Shown here in pieces: positions 25,095-33,554 of a stretch of 64,000 nt of DNA. A program made the translations under genes and the position numbers. Below the pieces are notes generated by a model, which worked only from the letters and a program-made list of their open reading frames with translations, did not search any database and was not told the DNA's origin. How positions within the stretch are numbered: the first letter of the stretch is position 1; every line of letters begins with the position of its first letter. The stretch is from G963692885 sp964657395 (GTDB lineage Bacteria > Acidobacteriota > Terriglobia > Terriglobales > Acidobacteriaceae). The stretch covers positions 19,218-83,217 of the forward strand of contig CAZZUX010000005.1 of assembly GCA_964657395.1 (NCBI GenBank), given 5' to 3'.

Positions 25095-25808
25095 TCGTCT
25101 GCCTTGAAAGAAATCATTCAGGTTCGCTTCCAACTTGGCCGCTGATGGAAGATCGTTCCTTGCGATGTTTGTCACCGGGTTGATCTGCAAGCCGCGGACG
25201 CCTGGCGTCCTGTTGCTTAAGTCAACCTCTTCGTGCATCGGGTAAAAAATCCAGAACTTTACTAATTCGGACTAACGTTGGTAATGCCGACTATCCGGCT
25301 TGCCTTCGATGCATCCTTGCAAGTTATAGATTTCGCCCCTGTTAGGCAGATAAAGGGAAGTTGTTTCTAGGCGGATAATACACAAAACTCCTCACGAAAA
25401 AAGTCTTAAGTTGCTTAGTTTTCGGAAAAAAATTTTCGACAAGCAACCTTTTAGAAAATTTGTGCAAGAACTTCTCGAAGCGGAAAATTACTTCCCTGGA
25501 AGTCGGTCGTAATTACGTAGAAGTCCCGTTGCGGCACTCAGCTGCGCAGTCGTGCTGCCAAGCGTGCTTCACGTCTCGCGCCTCGTGAGTTTGAGTATGT
25601 GAGTTGAACACTGAAGCGGACAGGGTGAAGCTGAGATGATCCGTGCTGGAAGAAATTACACCCTTGTTGCTCCAGGGCGCCACGCATAGGCGCACAATTT
25701 TCTACAAATAAGCCTGTAACTGTTACGAATTGTCGCTGTACAAGCAGACTAATTTTCGCGGAGTGGAGCACCTGCGATGCTCAGCGTCCTCCGCGACATC
25801 GGGGTGGA
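25095..25808. other. Long non-coding interval, partly low-GC
   Basis: A 714-base interval between the secreted lectin-like gene and efp, both on the minus strand. Bases 25240-25480 are visibly richer in A and T than the surroundings. No ORF in it has convincing coding character. It should contain the promoter of the lectin-like gene. At 25756-25796 the stem TCGCGGAG/CTCCGCGA encloses an inner GAGCA/TGCTC hairpin, 13 bases beyond the efp stop; the T run is on the wrong side for a classical terminator of efp. No known riboswitch was recognised. Confidence 0.5.
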
Positions 25809-26384
25809 TCAGGCGCGTCCGGCAAATTCTCTGGTTTCGGTCTGAACCTTGATTTTTTCGCCTTCCTTGATAAAGAAGGGCACCCGAATTTCGAGTCCTG
25901 TTTCCAGGCGGGCCGGCTTGGTCACTGCGCCGCTGGCGGTGTCGCCGCGAACGCCGGGCTCGGTATACGCCACTTCGAGCTCGACCTGCGCTGGTAGCTG
26001 CAATCCAATCGGATTGCCGTTGTAGCGGTCGATCTGCAGCATGGCGCCTTCAATCAGCAGGTCGAGTGCGTCGCCCACCATGGCCTTGCTCAACGTGAGC
26101 GTCTCGAAGCTTATCTGATCCAGGAAGTATGAGCCATCGCCATCGCTATAGAGGTAGGAAGCGGGAATGGTTTCTAGATCAGGCTCCTTGAATTTGTCGC
26201 TCGCCTTGAAGGTCCTGTCGAAGACGGCGCGCGTGAGCATGTTGCGCATGCGCAGGCGCACCAGCGTCTGGCCGCCTCGCGCGGTGGGCGTCGAGATCTC
26301 TGCTTCGAGGCAGTAGAACGGAACACTCTCGTACTCGAACGTCATTTTGCGTTTTACATCGATGGCATCAATCAGTGCGGCCAT
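25809..26384 (-). CDS. efp: Elongation factor P with non-canonical loop
   Basis: A 191-residue, three-domain translation factor that rescues ribosomes stalled on proline stretches. 'IDVKRKMTFEYESVPFYCLEAE' begins domain I, 'SYFLDQISFETLTLSKAMVGDALDLL' is domain II, and 'VELEVAYTEPGVRGDTASGAVTKPARLETGLEIRVPFFIKEGEKIKV' domain III, all with the classic EF-P patterns. In domain I, the tip where E. coli has PGKGQ (Lys34) here reads TARGGQ: Arg36, Gly37, Gly38. Aligned on the Q, the modified Lys is a Gly and the Arg is one position earlier. No EarP, EpmA or YmfI gene is in the window. ATG 26384 lies at the normal start. It may be an EF-P paralogue with a separate role. Confidence 0.85.
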   Translation of the reverse strand: MAALIDAIDVKRKMTFEYESVPFYCLEAEISTPTARGGQTLVRLRMRNMLTRAVFDRTFKASDKFKEPDLETIPASYLYSDGDGSYFLDQISFETLTLSKAMVGDALDLLIEGAMLQIDRYNGNPIGLQLPAQVELEVAYTEPGVRGDTASGAVTKPARLETGLEIRVPFFIKEGEKIKVQTETREFAGRA

Positions 26385-26513
26385 AAGTCCTCAATCGTCC
26401 TATCAAATCGTCGTTCAGCCTCTCGAGCTTTACGTAGAGGAAAGACTGTCACAGGTTAGCAGGCGGTATGGAACAGAAGCCTCGCTGCCTATTGGAAACT
26501 AACTGTCTTTTGG

Positions 26514-29360
26514 ATGCTGCTCTGCTATCATCGCTGCGTTTCACCTGATTACGGGACCAATAGACGTGAAGATTCGACTGTGAACGCGGAGGCAGAGGTG
26601 GAAGGTCGGGGCAAAGAGGAAGCGGAAGCCCGGAGCGTTCCGGAGTCCGGGAAGTCTCAGCAATTTACGCCGTCGCGTCCAGCGGATTGGATGTTCCTGC
26701 AGCCGGCCATTCTTGACCGGATGCATGATGCGGTCATCATTACTGACCTCGAGGGAATGATCACGGGTTGCAATCGGGCTGCCGGTCATCTCTTCGGGTT
26801 TACTGCCGATGAGCTCACAGGGCAGAGCATCGCAATGTTTTATGCTGAAGACGAGCGCCACATTTTTTATGAGCAGGTGCTTCCGTCAGTCATGACTAAC
26901 GGTGAGTTCCGTGGAGAAGTCCGGAACCGGACGAGTGCAGGTGAGTACATCTATGTGCATCTTTCCGTCGCGCTGCTGAGGGATGGAGAGGGAAAGCCGG
27001 CAGGCATGGTCGGCTTCTCTGTCGATGTGACCTCGCAGAAGCTCGGGCACCTGGCAGTCAAGCGAAGCGATGAGATGGAGAGCCGGTTGTGGGCGCAGGA
27101 TGTCGACAACGGATTTCTTCACATCCTGCGAAGTGCGGTCGAGCTTACTGACGACGCCATGATGATCACGGAAGCTGGATCGGCTCAAGGCGACCAACCA
27201 AAGATTATCTTCATCAATTCTGCCTTTGAGCGGCTGACCGGCTATTCAGCTACAGAAGTGCTTGGCAGGACTTTCCATTTCCTGGTTGGTGCGAAGACTG
27301 ATGAAGCCGCACTTGCACGGGTGCGAGAGGCGCAGCGGGCATGGAAGCCGGTGCGCGAAGAGCTGCTTCACTACCGGAAGGATCGCAGCGAATTCGCTGT
27401 GGACGCCTCCATCGTGCCGGTTGCCGATGATGATGGTCACTACACGCACTGGTTCTCCATCATGCGGGACACCACGGAGGCGTATCACAAACGCAAAAAC
27501 GGGGAAGCAAGTGAAACGCGGCTGCGGACGCTGATGGAGGCACTCCCGCAACTGGTTTGGACGGCAGATGCAGAAGGACGGCGAGACTGGGTCAGTGAAA
27601 CCTTCGCCGACTTTGTCGGCGCGATAAGCACCGACTGCCTGGGGGATGGCTGGATCCGATTCGTTCATCCCGACGACCGGGAACTGGCCCTTGCACGACT
27701 GAAAGCGGGCCGGGAAGATCCCGGAATCTGCACTGCGGAGCTGCGGCTGAGACGCAAAGATGGAGAGTATGTGTGGTTCCTGAAGCAGGCCGCGCCTCGC
27801 TTTGCCGCAGATGGCAGCGTGCAGAAATGGATCGGGACCTTTACCGATATTTCCGCTCGTAAGCTTATCGAGCGAACCAGGCTGGAAGAGGAGATGCGGC
27901 TGCAACTGGGCCTGAAGGTCGGGCGGCTTTCGCTGGCAGATTTCAACTACTTCTCAAACACTGTGCTGCTGTCGGCGGATGCGGCCCACCTGTTTGGTCT
28001 TGGCAAGATCGAGACGACGGTCACAAGGTCGGCGATCCATGCCACCTTCCATCCGGATGACGTTCCGGAACTTATGCAGAAAATTGCGGCCTGTCTTGAT
28101 CCTCGAGGCTCCGGCTACTTTGACATGGATCATCGCGTGGTCTGGCCGGGAGGGGAAGTCCGCTGGCTGCGCGTGCGCAAGCAGGTCTTCTTTGATGGGG
28201 AGGGTCCGGCACGGCACCCGGTACGCGCGATGCTGGCGGCGGTCGACATTACGGAAACCAAGCTGGCGGAAGAGAAGATTCGCCGCAGCGAAAAGCATTT
28301 TCGCGACCTGGCAGAAAGTCTGCCGCAGTTCGTATGGGTCACCGATCCGGCGGGCAAGAAGATTTATACGAATCGCCGCTATCTCGACTACACAGGGGCA
28401 GCCGACTGCGAGGCGATGAATATCGAATGGTCATCCTTTGTGCATCCCGATGACAGAAATGCGGCGATGGCTGCGTGGAATGCGTCGTTGAGTAACGGCA
28501 TGCCCTACCTGCAGGAATATCGGCTGTTGCGGAGCGATGGGGAATACCGGCACTTCCTGGCGCGTGCTGTGCCTGTGAAGGACCAGGCTGGAAAGATCGA
28601 GCGCTGGCTAGGCAGCTCCATCGATGTGCATGAGCGAAAGCTGGCGGAGGATGCACTACGCCGGGCAGAGAAGCTGGCAGTGGTGAGCCGGATGGCCTCC
28701 AGCATCTCGCATGAGATTAACAATCCGCTGGCAGGGCTGGTCAATATTCTCTACCTGATGCAGGGTAGTCCATCGCTCGATGACGAGCTGCGGGAACTGC
28801 TGCATGGCGCGCATGAACAGCTGGCCCGTGTCACCGAGGTCACTACGCAGTCGCTGCTGTTCCATCGCCAGTCCGCGCAGGCTGTCGCTCTGCGGCTGTC
28901 CGAAACGATTGACTCGCTGATTGCGCTGCATCGTCCCATCATTGAAGTGAAGGGCATTCGCGTTCTCCGCAGCGATCGCCGCGCACCAGCGCTGGTCTGC
29001 ATGGCAGGAGACATCCGGCAGGCACTCGCGCACATCCTGAACAATGCGCTGGAGGCACTGCCGGAACGGGGTGTGCTCTCGATCCGGGTAAGGGGTGCGT
29101 TCAACTGGAGCAGGGAACGTGCACGCGGCGTAAAGATCACGATTGCCGATAACGGACGCGGCATCTCCAGGGATAATCTGCCCATCATCTTCGACGCTTT
29201 CTTCACCACAAAAGAGCGGAATAGTACGGGACTGGGCTTGTGGATCACGCGCGACATCATCCATCGCCACAGTGGTTCGATCCGGCTGAAAAGTTCGACT
29301 CGCCCTGGAGCTTCGGGAACCGTTTTCCAGTTGTTTCTGCCGTATCGTCCTAATCAGTAG
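26514..29360 (+). CDS. Multi-PAS sensor histidine kinase
   Basis: About 948 residues with no transmembrane segment, so soluble. Four or five PAS/PAC domains run from ~60 to ~710 (tell-tale phrases: 'HDAVIITDLEGMITGCNRAAG', 'DDAMMITEAG', 'RLRTLMEALPQLVWTADAEG', 'DWVSETFADFVG', 'LAESLPQFVWVTDPAGKKIYTN'). A HisKA segment follows with 'SSISHEINNPLAG' (His733 by this numbering), then an HATPase with 'NNALEALPERG', 'ITIADNGRGIS' and 'TGLGLWITRDIIHRHSG'. No receiver domain follows and no response regulator is adjacent. The true start may be GTG 26580, since the first ~20 residues look unlike a protein N-terminus. Ligand unknown; redox, light or small molecule sensing is possible. Confidence 0.9.
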   Translation: MLLCYHRCVSPDYGTNRREDSTVNAEAEVEGRGKEEAEARSVPESGKSQQFTPSRPADWMFLQPAILDRMHDAVIITDLEGMITGCNRAAGHLFGFTADELTGQSIAMFYAEDERHIFYEQVLPSVMTNGEFRGEVRNRTSAGEYIYVHLSVALLRDGEGKPAGMVGFSVDVTSQKLGHLAVKRSDEMESRLWAQDVDNGFLHILRSAVELTDDAMMITEAGSAQGDQPKIIFINSAFERLTGYSATEVLGRTFHFLVGAKTDEAALARVREAQRAWKPVREELLHYRKDRSEFAVDASIVPVADDDGHYTHWFSIMRDTTEAYHKRKNGEASETRLRTLMEALPQLVWTADAEGRRDWVSETFADFVGAISTDCLGDGWIRFVHPDDRELALARLKAGREDPGICTAELRLRRKDGEYVWFLKQAAPRFAADGSVQKWIGTFTDISARKLIERTRLEEEMRLQLGLKVGRLSLADFNYFSNTVLLSADAAHLFGLGKIETTVTRSAIHATFHPDDVPELMQKIAACLDPRGSGYFDMDHRVVWPGGEVRWLRVRKQVFFDGEGPARHPVRAMLAAVDITETKLAEEKIRRSEKHFRDLAESLPQFVWVTDPAGKKIYTNRRYLDYTGAADCEAMNIEWSSFVHPDDRNAAMAAWNASLSNGMPYLQEYRLLRSDGEYRHFLARAVPVKDQAGKIERWLGSSIDVHERKLAEDALRRAEKLAVVSRMASSISHEINNPLAGLVNILYLMQGSPSLDDELRELLHGAHEQLARVTEVTTQSLLFHRQSAQAVALRLSETIDSLIALHRPIIEVKGIRVLRSDRRAPALVCMAGDIRQALAHILNNALEALPERGVLSIRVRGAFNWSRERARGVKITIADNGRGISRDNLPIIFDAFFTTKERNSTGLGLWITRDIIHRHSGSIRLKSSTRPGASGTVFQLFLPYRPNQ

Positions 29361-29506
29361 GACCGATCAACCAGGATCATTCGAGGCTTGAGTCCGGCAG
29401 GCAGGTGCAGTTTCATGCAGCCGCTCGATTGTGCCACCATAGACTTGCCGCGCATTCGGCATCCCAGGAAAGCAGCATACCAAGAAAGCACTGTGAGCCC
29501 GTATCC

Positions 29507-30574
29507 ATGAGCCAGGTCACCACCACGACGCAAACCCTGCTGCACGCGAATTTCCCTCCGGAGTTTACCCAGGGAGCGCAGAGCGCTGTTAAAACCTGTC
29601 TTCGCATTCAACCGGAAGAGAAGGTGACTCTTATTACGGACGAGGCGACGCTGCCGATTGCGGCCTCGCTCGCAACTGAGCTGGAAGAAGCCGGGGCGCG
29701 CTGGAATGCCTTCTGCCTTGAGGACCTTGCAGCACGGCCGCTTACGGCGATGCCTGCGGAGGTGCTGGCTGACATGGAGACTAGCCAGGTGAGCATCTTT
29801 GCAGTACAGGTGCAGCAGAACGAGTTGAAGTCGCGTATGCAGATGACTGAAGTGGTAAATCGCCGCAGGATGCGGCATGCGCACATGGTCAACATCACGC
29901 CGCAGATCATGTGTGAGGGCATGCGGGCAGAGTTCGCGCTGGTGGATCGCCTAAGCCAGAAGGTCATCGAGAAGGCCAGGCGTGCGTCTTCGATTCGCGC
30001 AACGACCAAGGCAGGCACGGACATTGTGGCTACGCTGAAGCCGGAGTATAGGTGGCTGAAGACGAGCGGCATTATTAGTCCGGACAAGTGGGGAAATCTG
30101 CCGGGCGGCGAGATTTTTACCACGCCCGGGGAAGTGAACGGCACCTTCGTCGTGGATGGCGTGGTGGGAGATTTTCTTTGTGCGCGGTATGGCCTGATCG
30201 ACAAGACGCCACTGACAATCGTGATCAAGGGCAACCGCATGCTCTCTTGTGATTCTTCGAATAAGCAGCTCCAACAGGACTTCTGGAATTACACGCACAC
30301 CGATGAAAACTCCGACCGGGTGGGCGAGTTTGCGATCGGTACGAACATCGGTATCGAGCGAGTGATTGGCAACATTCTCCAGGACGAGAAGTTCCCGGGG
30401 ATCCATATTGCCTTCGGCAATCCTTATGGCGAGCACACCGGCGCCGACTGGTACTCGTCTACTCACATCGACGTGGTTGGTTTGGGCTTTGACATCACGC
30501 TCACATACGGTCCGGAGACGGGGGCGATGGAGGAGCAGATCATGAAGGATGGATCATTTCTGGTTCGTCCATGA
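29507..30574 (+). CDS. M29-family aminopeptidase
   Basis: A 355-residue metallo-aminopeptidase-like protein. 'CLRIQPEEKVTLITDEATLPIAASLATELEEAGA' resembles the AmpS/AmpT N-terminus of the thermophilic M29 family, where the opening is 'GxxVxI'. 'GTNIGIERVIGNILQDEKFPGIHIAFGNPYGEHTGADWYSSTHIDVVG' carries the metal-binding E, H, and D/H residues of the C-terminal catalytic half (Glu, Glu, His, Tyr, His, Asp set). It probably releases N-terminal amino acids from peptides in the cytoplasm. ATG 29507 is the preferred start although the open frame extends to 29405; no strong Shine-Dalgarno is seen. An aldo/keto reductase follows 77 bases downstream. Confidence 0.8.
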   Translation: MSQVTTTTQTLLHANFPPEFTQGAQSAVKTCLRIQPEEKVTLITDEATLPIAASLATELEEAGARWNAFCLEDLAARPLTAMPAEVLADMETSQVSIFAVQVQQNELKSRMQMTEVVNRRRMRHAHMVNITPQIMCEGMRAEFALVDRLSQKVIEKARRASSIRATTKAGTDIVATLKPEYRWLKTSGIISPDKWGNLPGGEIFTTPGEVNGTFVVDGVVGDFLCARYGLIDKTPLTIVIKGNRMLSCDSSNKQLQQDFWNYTHTDENSDRVGEFAIGTNIGIERVIGNILQDEKFPGIHIAFGNPYGEHTGADWYSSTHIDVVGLGFDITLTYGPETGAMEEQIMKDGSFLVRP

Positions 30575-30651
30575 GGTGTGTCGCTTGCTCATGGCGGCCA
30601 TCCGAACCCCCGGGATTGCGGCTCTGCATCCAATTTCGAAACGGAGAGAAC

Positions 30652-31650
30652 ATGGCCACTACACCTTTGAAGACAGAATCCGAGTCGAGCTTTGCGACAC
30701 GCCAACTCGGCAACAGCGACATGCACCTGACGGCCGTGGGGTTTGGTGCCTGGGCGATCGGCGGCGGGGACTGGCAGTTTGCCTGGGGTCACCAGGAGGA
30801 TGACGAGTCTGTCGAGGCGATCGAACGTTCTATTGAGCTTGGTATCAACTGGATCGATACAGCAGCGATCTACGGGCTCGGCCACTCGGAAGAAGTCGTA
30901 GCGCGGGCGCTGCAAGGCGTTCAGAAGAAGCCATATATTTTCACGAAATGCTCCATGCGCTGGGATGACAAGCGGGAGATATACCGCAGTCTCAAGGCTG
31001 GGTCGATTCGGGAAGAGGTAGAAGATTCGCTGACACGCTTAAAGGTAGGCGTTATTGATCTCTACCAGATCCACTGGCCGCAGCCGGAAGACGAAATCGA
31101 AGAAGGCTGGGAAGCCATGGCGAAGCTGCAGCAGGAGGGATTGATCCGTTGGATGGGCGTCTCCAACTTCAATGTCGCCCAGATGAAGCGCGTGCAGGCG
31201 ATCGCGCCAATTACGTCGCTGCAACCGCCGTACTCGCTCTTGAACCGCAAGGTGGAAGACGAGATTCTTCCGTTCTGCGAGCAGAACAATATTGGCGTCA
31301 TTAACTACTCGCCGATGGCGTCCGGCCTGCTGACTGGCAAGATGACTGCGGAGCGGATCAAGAATATGCCGCAGGATGACTGGCGGCGGAAGAGTCCTAA
31401 TTTTCTCGAGCCCAAGTTGACGCGGAATCTTGAGCTCGTCGAGTTGCTGCGTGAGATCGGGGCCAGCCACAACGTGGAGCCTGGTGTGGTGGCAATTGCC
31501 TGGACCTTGCGCAATACGGCTGTGACTGCGGCGATTGTCGGAGCGCGAAATGGACGGCAGGTGGAAGGGACTTTAGCTGCTGTGAAGTTTCGGCTTAGTG
31601 AGGAAGAAGGCAGGAGGATTGATCGCTTCGTGAAGGAAAAGCTAAGCTGA
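30652..31650 (+). CDS. Aldo/keto reductase
   Basis: A 332-residue NADPH-dependent (beta/alpha)8 barrel. 'FATRQLGNSDMHLTAVGFGAWAIGG' opens the family, 'NWIDTAAIYGLGHSEEVV' holds the catalytic Asp and Tyr, 'YIFTKCSMRW' the Lys and 'YQIHWPQPE' the His of the catalytic tetrad. 'WMGVSNFNVAQM' and 'PPYSLLNRKVEDEILPFCEQNNIGVINYSPMASGLLTGK' are typical of the AKR11/AKR12-like group. ATG 30652 is preceded by GGAGA at ideal spacing. The gene ends at a strong terminator. It is likely co-transcribed with the M29 gene. Confidence 0.9.
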   Translation: MATTPLKTESESSFATRQLGNSDMHLTAVGFGAWAIGGGDWQFAWGHQEDDESVEAIERSIELGINWIDTAAIYGLGHSEEVVARALQGVQKKPYIFTKCSMRWDDKREIYRSLKAGSIREEVEDSLTRLKVGVIDLYQIHWPQPEDEIEEGWEAMAKLQQEGLIRWMGVSNFNVAQMKRVQAIAPITSLQPPYSLLNRKVEDEILPFCEQNNIGVINYSPMASGLLTGKMTAERIKNMPQDDWRRKSPNFLEPKLTRNLELVELLREIGASHNVEPGVVAIAWTLRNTAVTAAIVGARNGRQVEGTLAAVKFRLSEEEGRRIDRFVKEKLS

Positions 31651-31662
31651 GTTAGTAAAAGC

Positions 31663-31690
31663 AAAAGGCGCCGATGACGGCGCCTTTTTT
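31663..31690. terminator. Bidirectional rho-independent terminator
   Basis: A 10-bp perfect stem, AAAAGGCGCC (31663-31672) with GGCGCCTTTT (31679-31688), and a six-T tail, between the aldo/keto reductase gene and the convergent membrane-associated gene. Confidence 0.9.
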
Positions 31691-31707
31691 GTTGTCGGTA
31701 GGAGTCA

Positions 31708-32232
31708 TTACATGGCGTCGAGATAACGCGGGAAGAGCATGGCTGAATGCTCCTGAAACAATTGTGTCATCCGAACCAGCATCTCGCTGTACATATTGGC
31801 TGCGCGATGAGCATTGACCGACGCGCCGACAGTCGAGCGTGAGAAAGCGTATTTGGCTAAGGCGGTGAGGACACTCATACGGATCTGGAAGGCATCAGCC
31901 CGCAGCGATTCGAGAAGTGCTTCATCCTTGCTGTCGCCGTGCTCCGAAGCGTAATCGGCCAGTTTGAGCAGTAACTCTGCATTGCGGTACATCGCCCACA
32001 ATCCACTGGCGCCATTGATCTTGGGCCAGATGTCGTTGGAGGTGGCGCGAATCCCGCTCTTATAGAGATAACGCTCGGAGATTTGCTCGAAGCCCCAGTC
32101 ATTTGTCCGTAGTTGACTGACGATTTCGTCCCAGGTATCGACCTTACGCTGCTTCTTCTGAGATCGAACCCAGAAGAGCAGAGTGGCAAAAAGTCCGGCA
32201 GTTACTGCAATTTGCAGAAGTAACGTGATCAT
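31708..32232 (-). CDS. Membrane-anchored protein of unknown function
   Basis: A 174-residue protein with one N-terminal transmembrane helix (MITLLLQIAVTAGLFATLLFW) followed by basic residues (RSQKKQRK), so the remainder is probably cytoplasmic. The soluble part is helical and charged ('LLESLRADAFQIRMSVLTALAKYAF', 'AANMYSEMLVRMTQLFQEHSAMLFP'). No family was recognised. The ATG overlaps the stop of the following membrane gene in a 4-base ATGA (32229-32232), so the two are translationally coupled. Their products may work as a complex. Confidence 0.65.
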   Translation of the reverse strand: MITLLLQIAVTAGLFATLLFWVRSQKKQRKVDTWDEIVSQLRTNDWGFEQISERYLYKSGIRATSNDIWPKINGASGLWAMYRNAELLLKLADYASEHGDSKDEALLESLRADAFQIRMSVLTALAKYAFSRSTVGASVNAHRAANMYSEMLVRMTQLFQEHSAMLFPRYLDAM

Positions 32233-33035
32233 TTATGCCCCAGACTACGCGTTAGTCCCAAACGGTTCCGTTTCGCGGTCTCCGATATTGATACCAGAAA
32301 ATGCTGCATCTGGGGAGTAAATTCTTTACGCGGAGCGTCTTTTTGCACGAAAGACCATGCCCAGAATGCCAAAGCCGCCACAAATGATGCATTTTCTACA
32401 TGGTTGAGCAGGTAATAGTCGGCCCTATAGGCGCCAGGATTGAACCTGCTGAGGTGTGCAGTGGTCAGCTGGACGACAACGGAAACTGCACTGTAGAAGG
32501 CCAACCCGCCAGCAAGTCGCATTACGTGATTTTTCCAGGTAATACCGAGCATTTGGGAGAATGCTGCAATGAGCGCAAACATGCCCAATCTCAGATAAGC
32601 AAAGAAGAAGTTTGCCGATATCAGCCGATTACCGATTGCGCTGGCACTTGAATCATGGGACACACCATAGAGGGCCCAATGCGCAGTGCCAAAGACGCCG
32701 ATTGCAGCCGCGCCAAGCAGGATGAAGAGAGTTTTACGGGAAAAACTTCTTTGAGATGTACGCAGAACCGAATTGCCAATCTCCAACAGGACACCCAGTT
32801 GCAACATGTAATCGGCGGCCGAGGACATGACATATGTACGCTGATAGATGTTATAGCTGGCGTCCCGATGAGCAATCCAGAAGAGCAGACCAGAGGAAAG
32901 AGAGACAAGAACAAGCCAGCTTAGAAAGAAAGGAAAAGCCAAATACCGACGCTTGAGAATGAGGGTGAGGACCAGGACCAACTCACCTGCTATCGATGCG
33001 AACAAGATGAACTGAGCCGCTGCCGACGCGTCCAT
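32229..33035 (-). CDS. Multi-pass membrane protein of unknown function
   Basis: A 268-residue protein with six to seven hydrophobic segments (AAQFILFASIAGELVLVLTLI; FPFFLSWLVLVSLSSGLLFW; LFILLGAAAIGVF; FFAYLRLGMFALIAAF; and others) and a basic, soluble tail. I do not recognise the family. A frame starting at GTG 33065 exists, but that start lies at a large inverted repeat; ATG 33035 (MDASAAAQ) with GAGGG upstream is preferred. Downstream it overlaps the membrane-anchored gene by four bases. The pair may sense or transport something, but no catalytic motif was seen. Confidence 0.65.
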   Translation of the reverse strand: MDASAAAQFILFASIAGELVLVLTLILKRRYLAFPFFLSWLVLVSLSSGLLFWIAHRDASYNIYQRTYVMSSAADYMLQLGVLLEIGNSVLRTSQRSFSRKTLFILLGAAAIGVFGTAHWALYGVSHDSSASAIGNRLISANFFFAYLRLGMFALIAAFSQMLGITWKNHVMRLAGGLAFYSAVSVVVQLTTAHLSRFNPGAYRADYYLLNHVENASFVAALAFWAWSFVQKDAPRKEFTPQMQHFLVSISETAKRNRLGLTRSLGHK

Positions 33036-33039
33036 ATTA

Positions 33040-33076
33040 AACAGGCCCTCGGGGGTAGCATACACGAGGGCCTGTT
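33040..33076. repeat. 12-bp perfect inverted repeat before the membrane-protein start
   Basis: AACAGGCCCTCG (33040-33051) and CGAGGGCCTGTT (33065-33076) form a 12-bp perfect stem with a 13-base loop, ending five bases before ATG 33035. On the minus strand the second arm contains GAGGG, the only ribosome-binding-like site for that start. It may hide the site in a hairpin, act as a dyad operator, or be a terminator without a T run. Confidence 0.75.
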
Positions 33077-33155
33077 ACTAAATGTGCCAGTACGCTGGCG
33101 ACTCTGAACAATCTCTGTTCACTCCGCCACGTCATTTTAATCTGGCGGTCGTCGG

Positions 33156-33332
33156 CTACTTCTTTCCGAGAAGGGGATCAGGGCAGGGAACGCCGGGGAG
33201 TCCAAGGAGAACCTTTCCCGTCAGCTGTTGCAGTGCGGGGGCGCTCTTAGCAGAGTTGTGCTGCGATGCGAAGGTGATGCAAGGGGTGGCGAAAACTGAT
33301 ACAACGATCAAGGCGCGCAGGGTGGTCTTCAT
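33156..33332 (-). CDS. Small exported peptide of unknown function
   Basis: A 58-residue predicted product: MKTTLRALIVVSVFATPCIT is a Sec signal peptide with probable cleavage after ITFAS, and the mature part of about 35 residues is Lys/Gln/Pro-rich with 'LLGLPGVPCPDPLLGKK' at the end. A single Cys lies in the mature part. ATG 33332 has GGAG nine bases upstream. It is divergent from the ATP-grasp-like gene at 33555 with 222 bases between. Function unknown. Confidence 0.45.
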   Translation of the reverse strand: MKTTLRALIVVSVFATPCITFASQHNSAKSAPALQQLTGKVLLGLPGVPCPDPLLGKK

Positions 33333-33554
33333 TGGGTCGTTCTCCGAGGTCGGTCTGGTTTCGACTGCAACCAAACAGTACCTTGGGAAATGTCCAGCGC
33401 CTACCACTATTGTGTTATTTAGAAGGAAAACATCGCTTGGTTACCAGAGTAACGTGCTGACGGGGTGTCGTCAGGGATCTTCAATCCCTGCAACATCTTG
33501 TTCATTCCAAAGTTCTGAAGCTCCCACTGCAGCAAAACGGGTCGCTAATAACTC

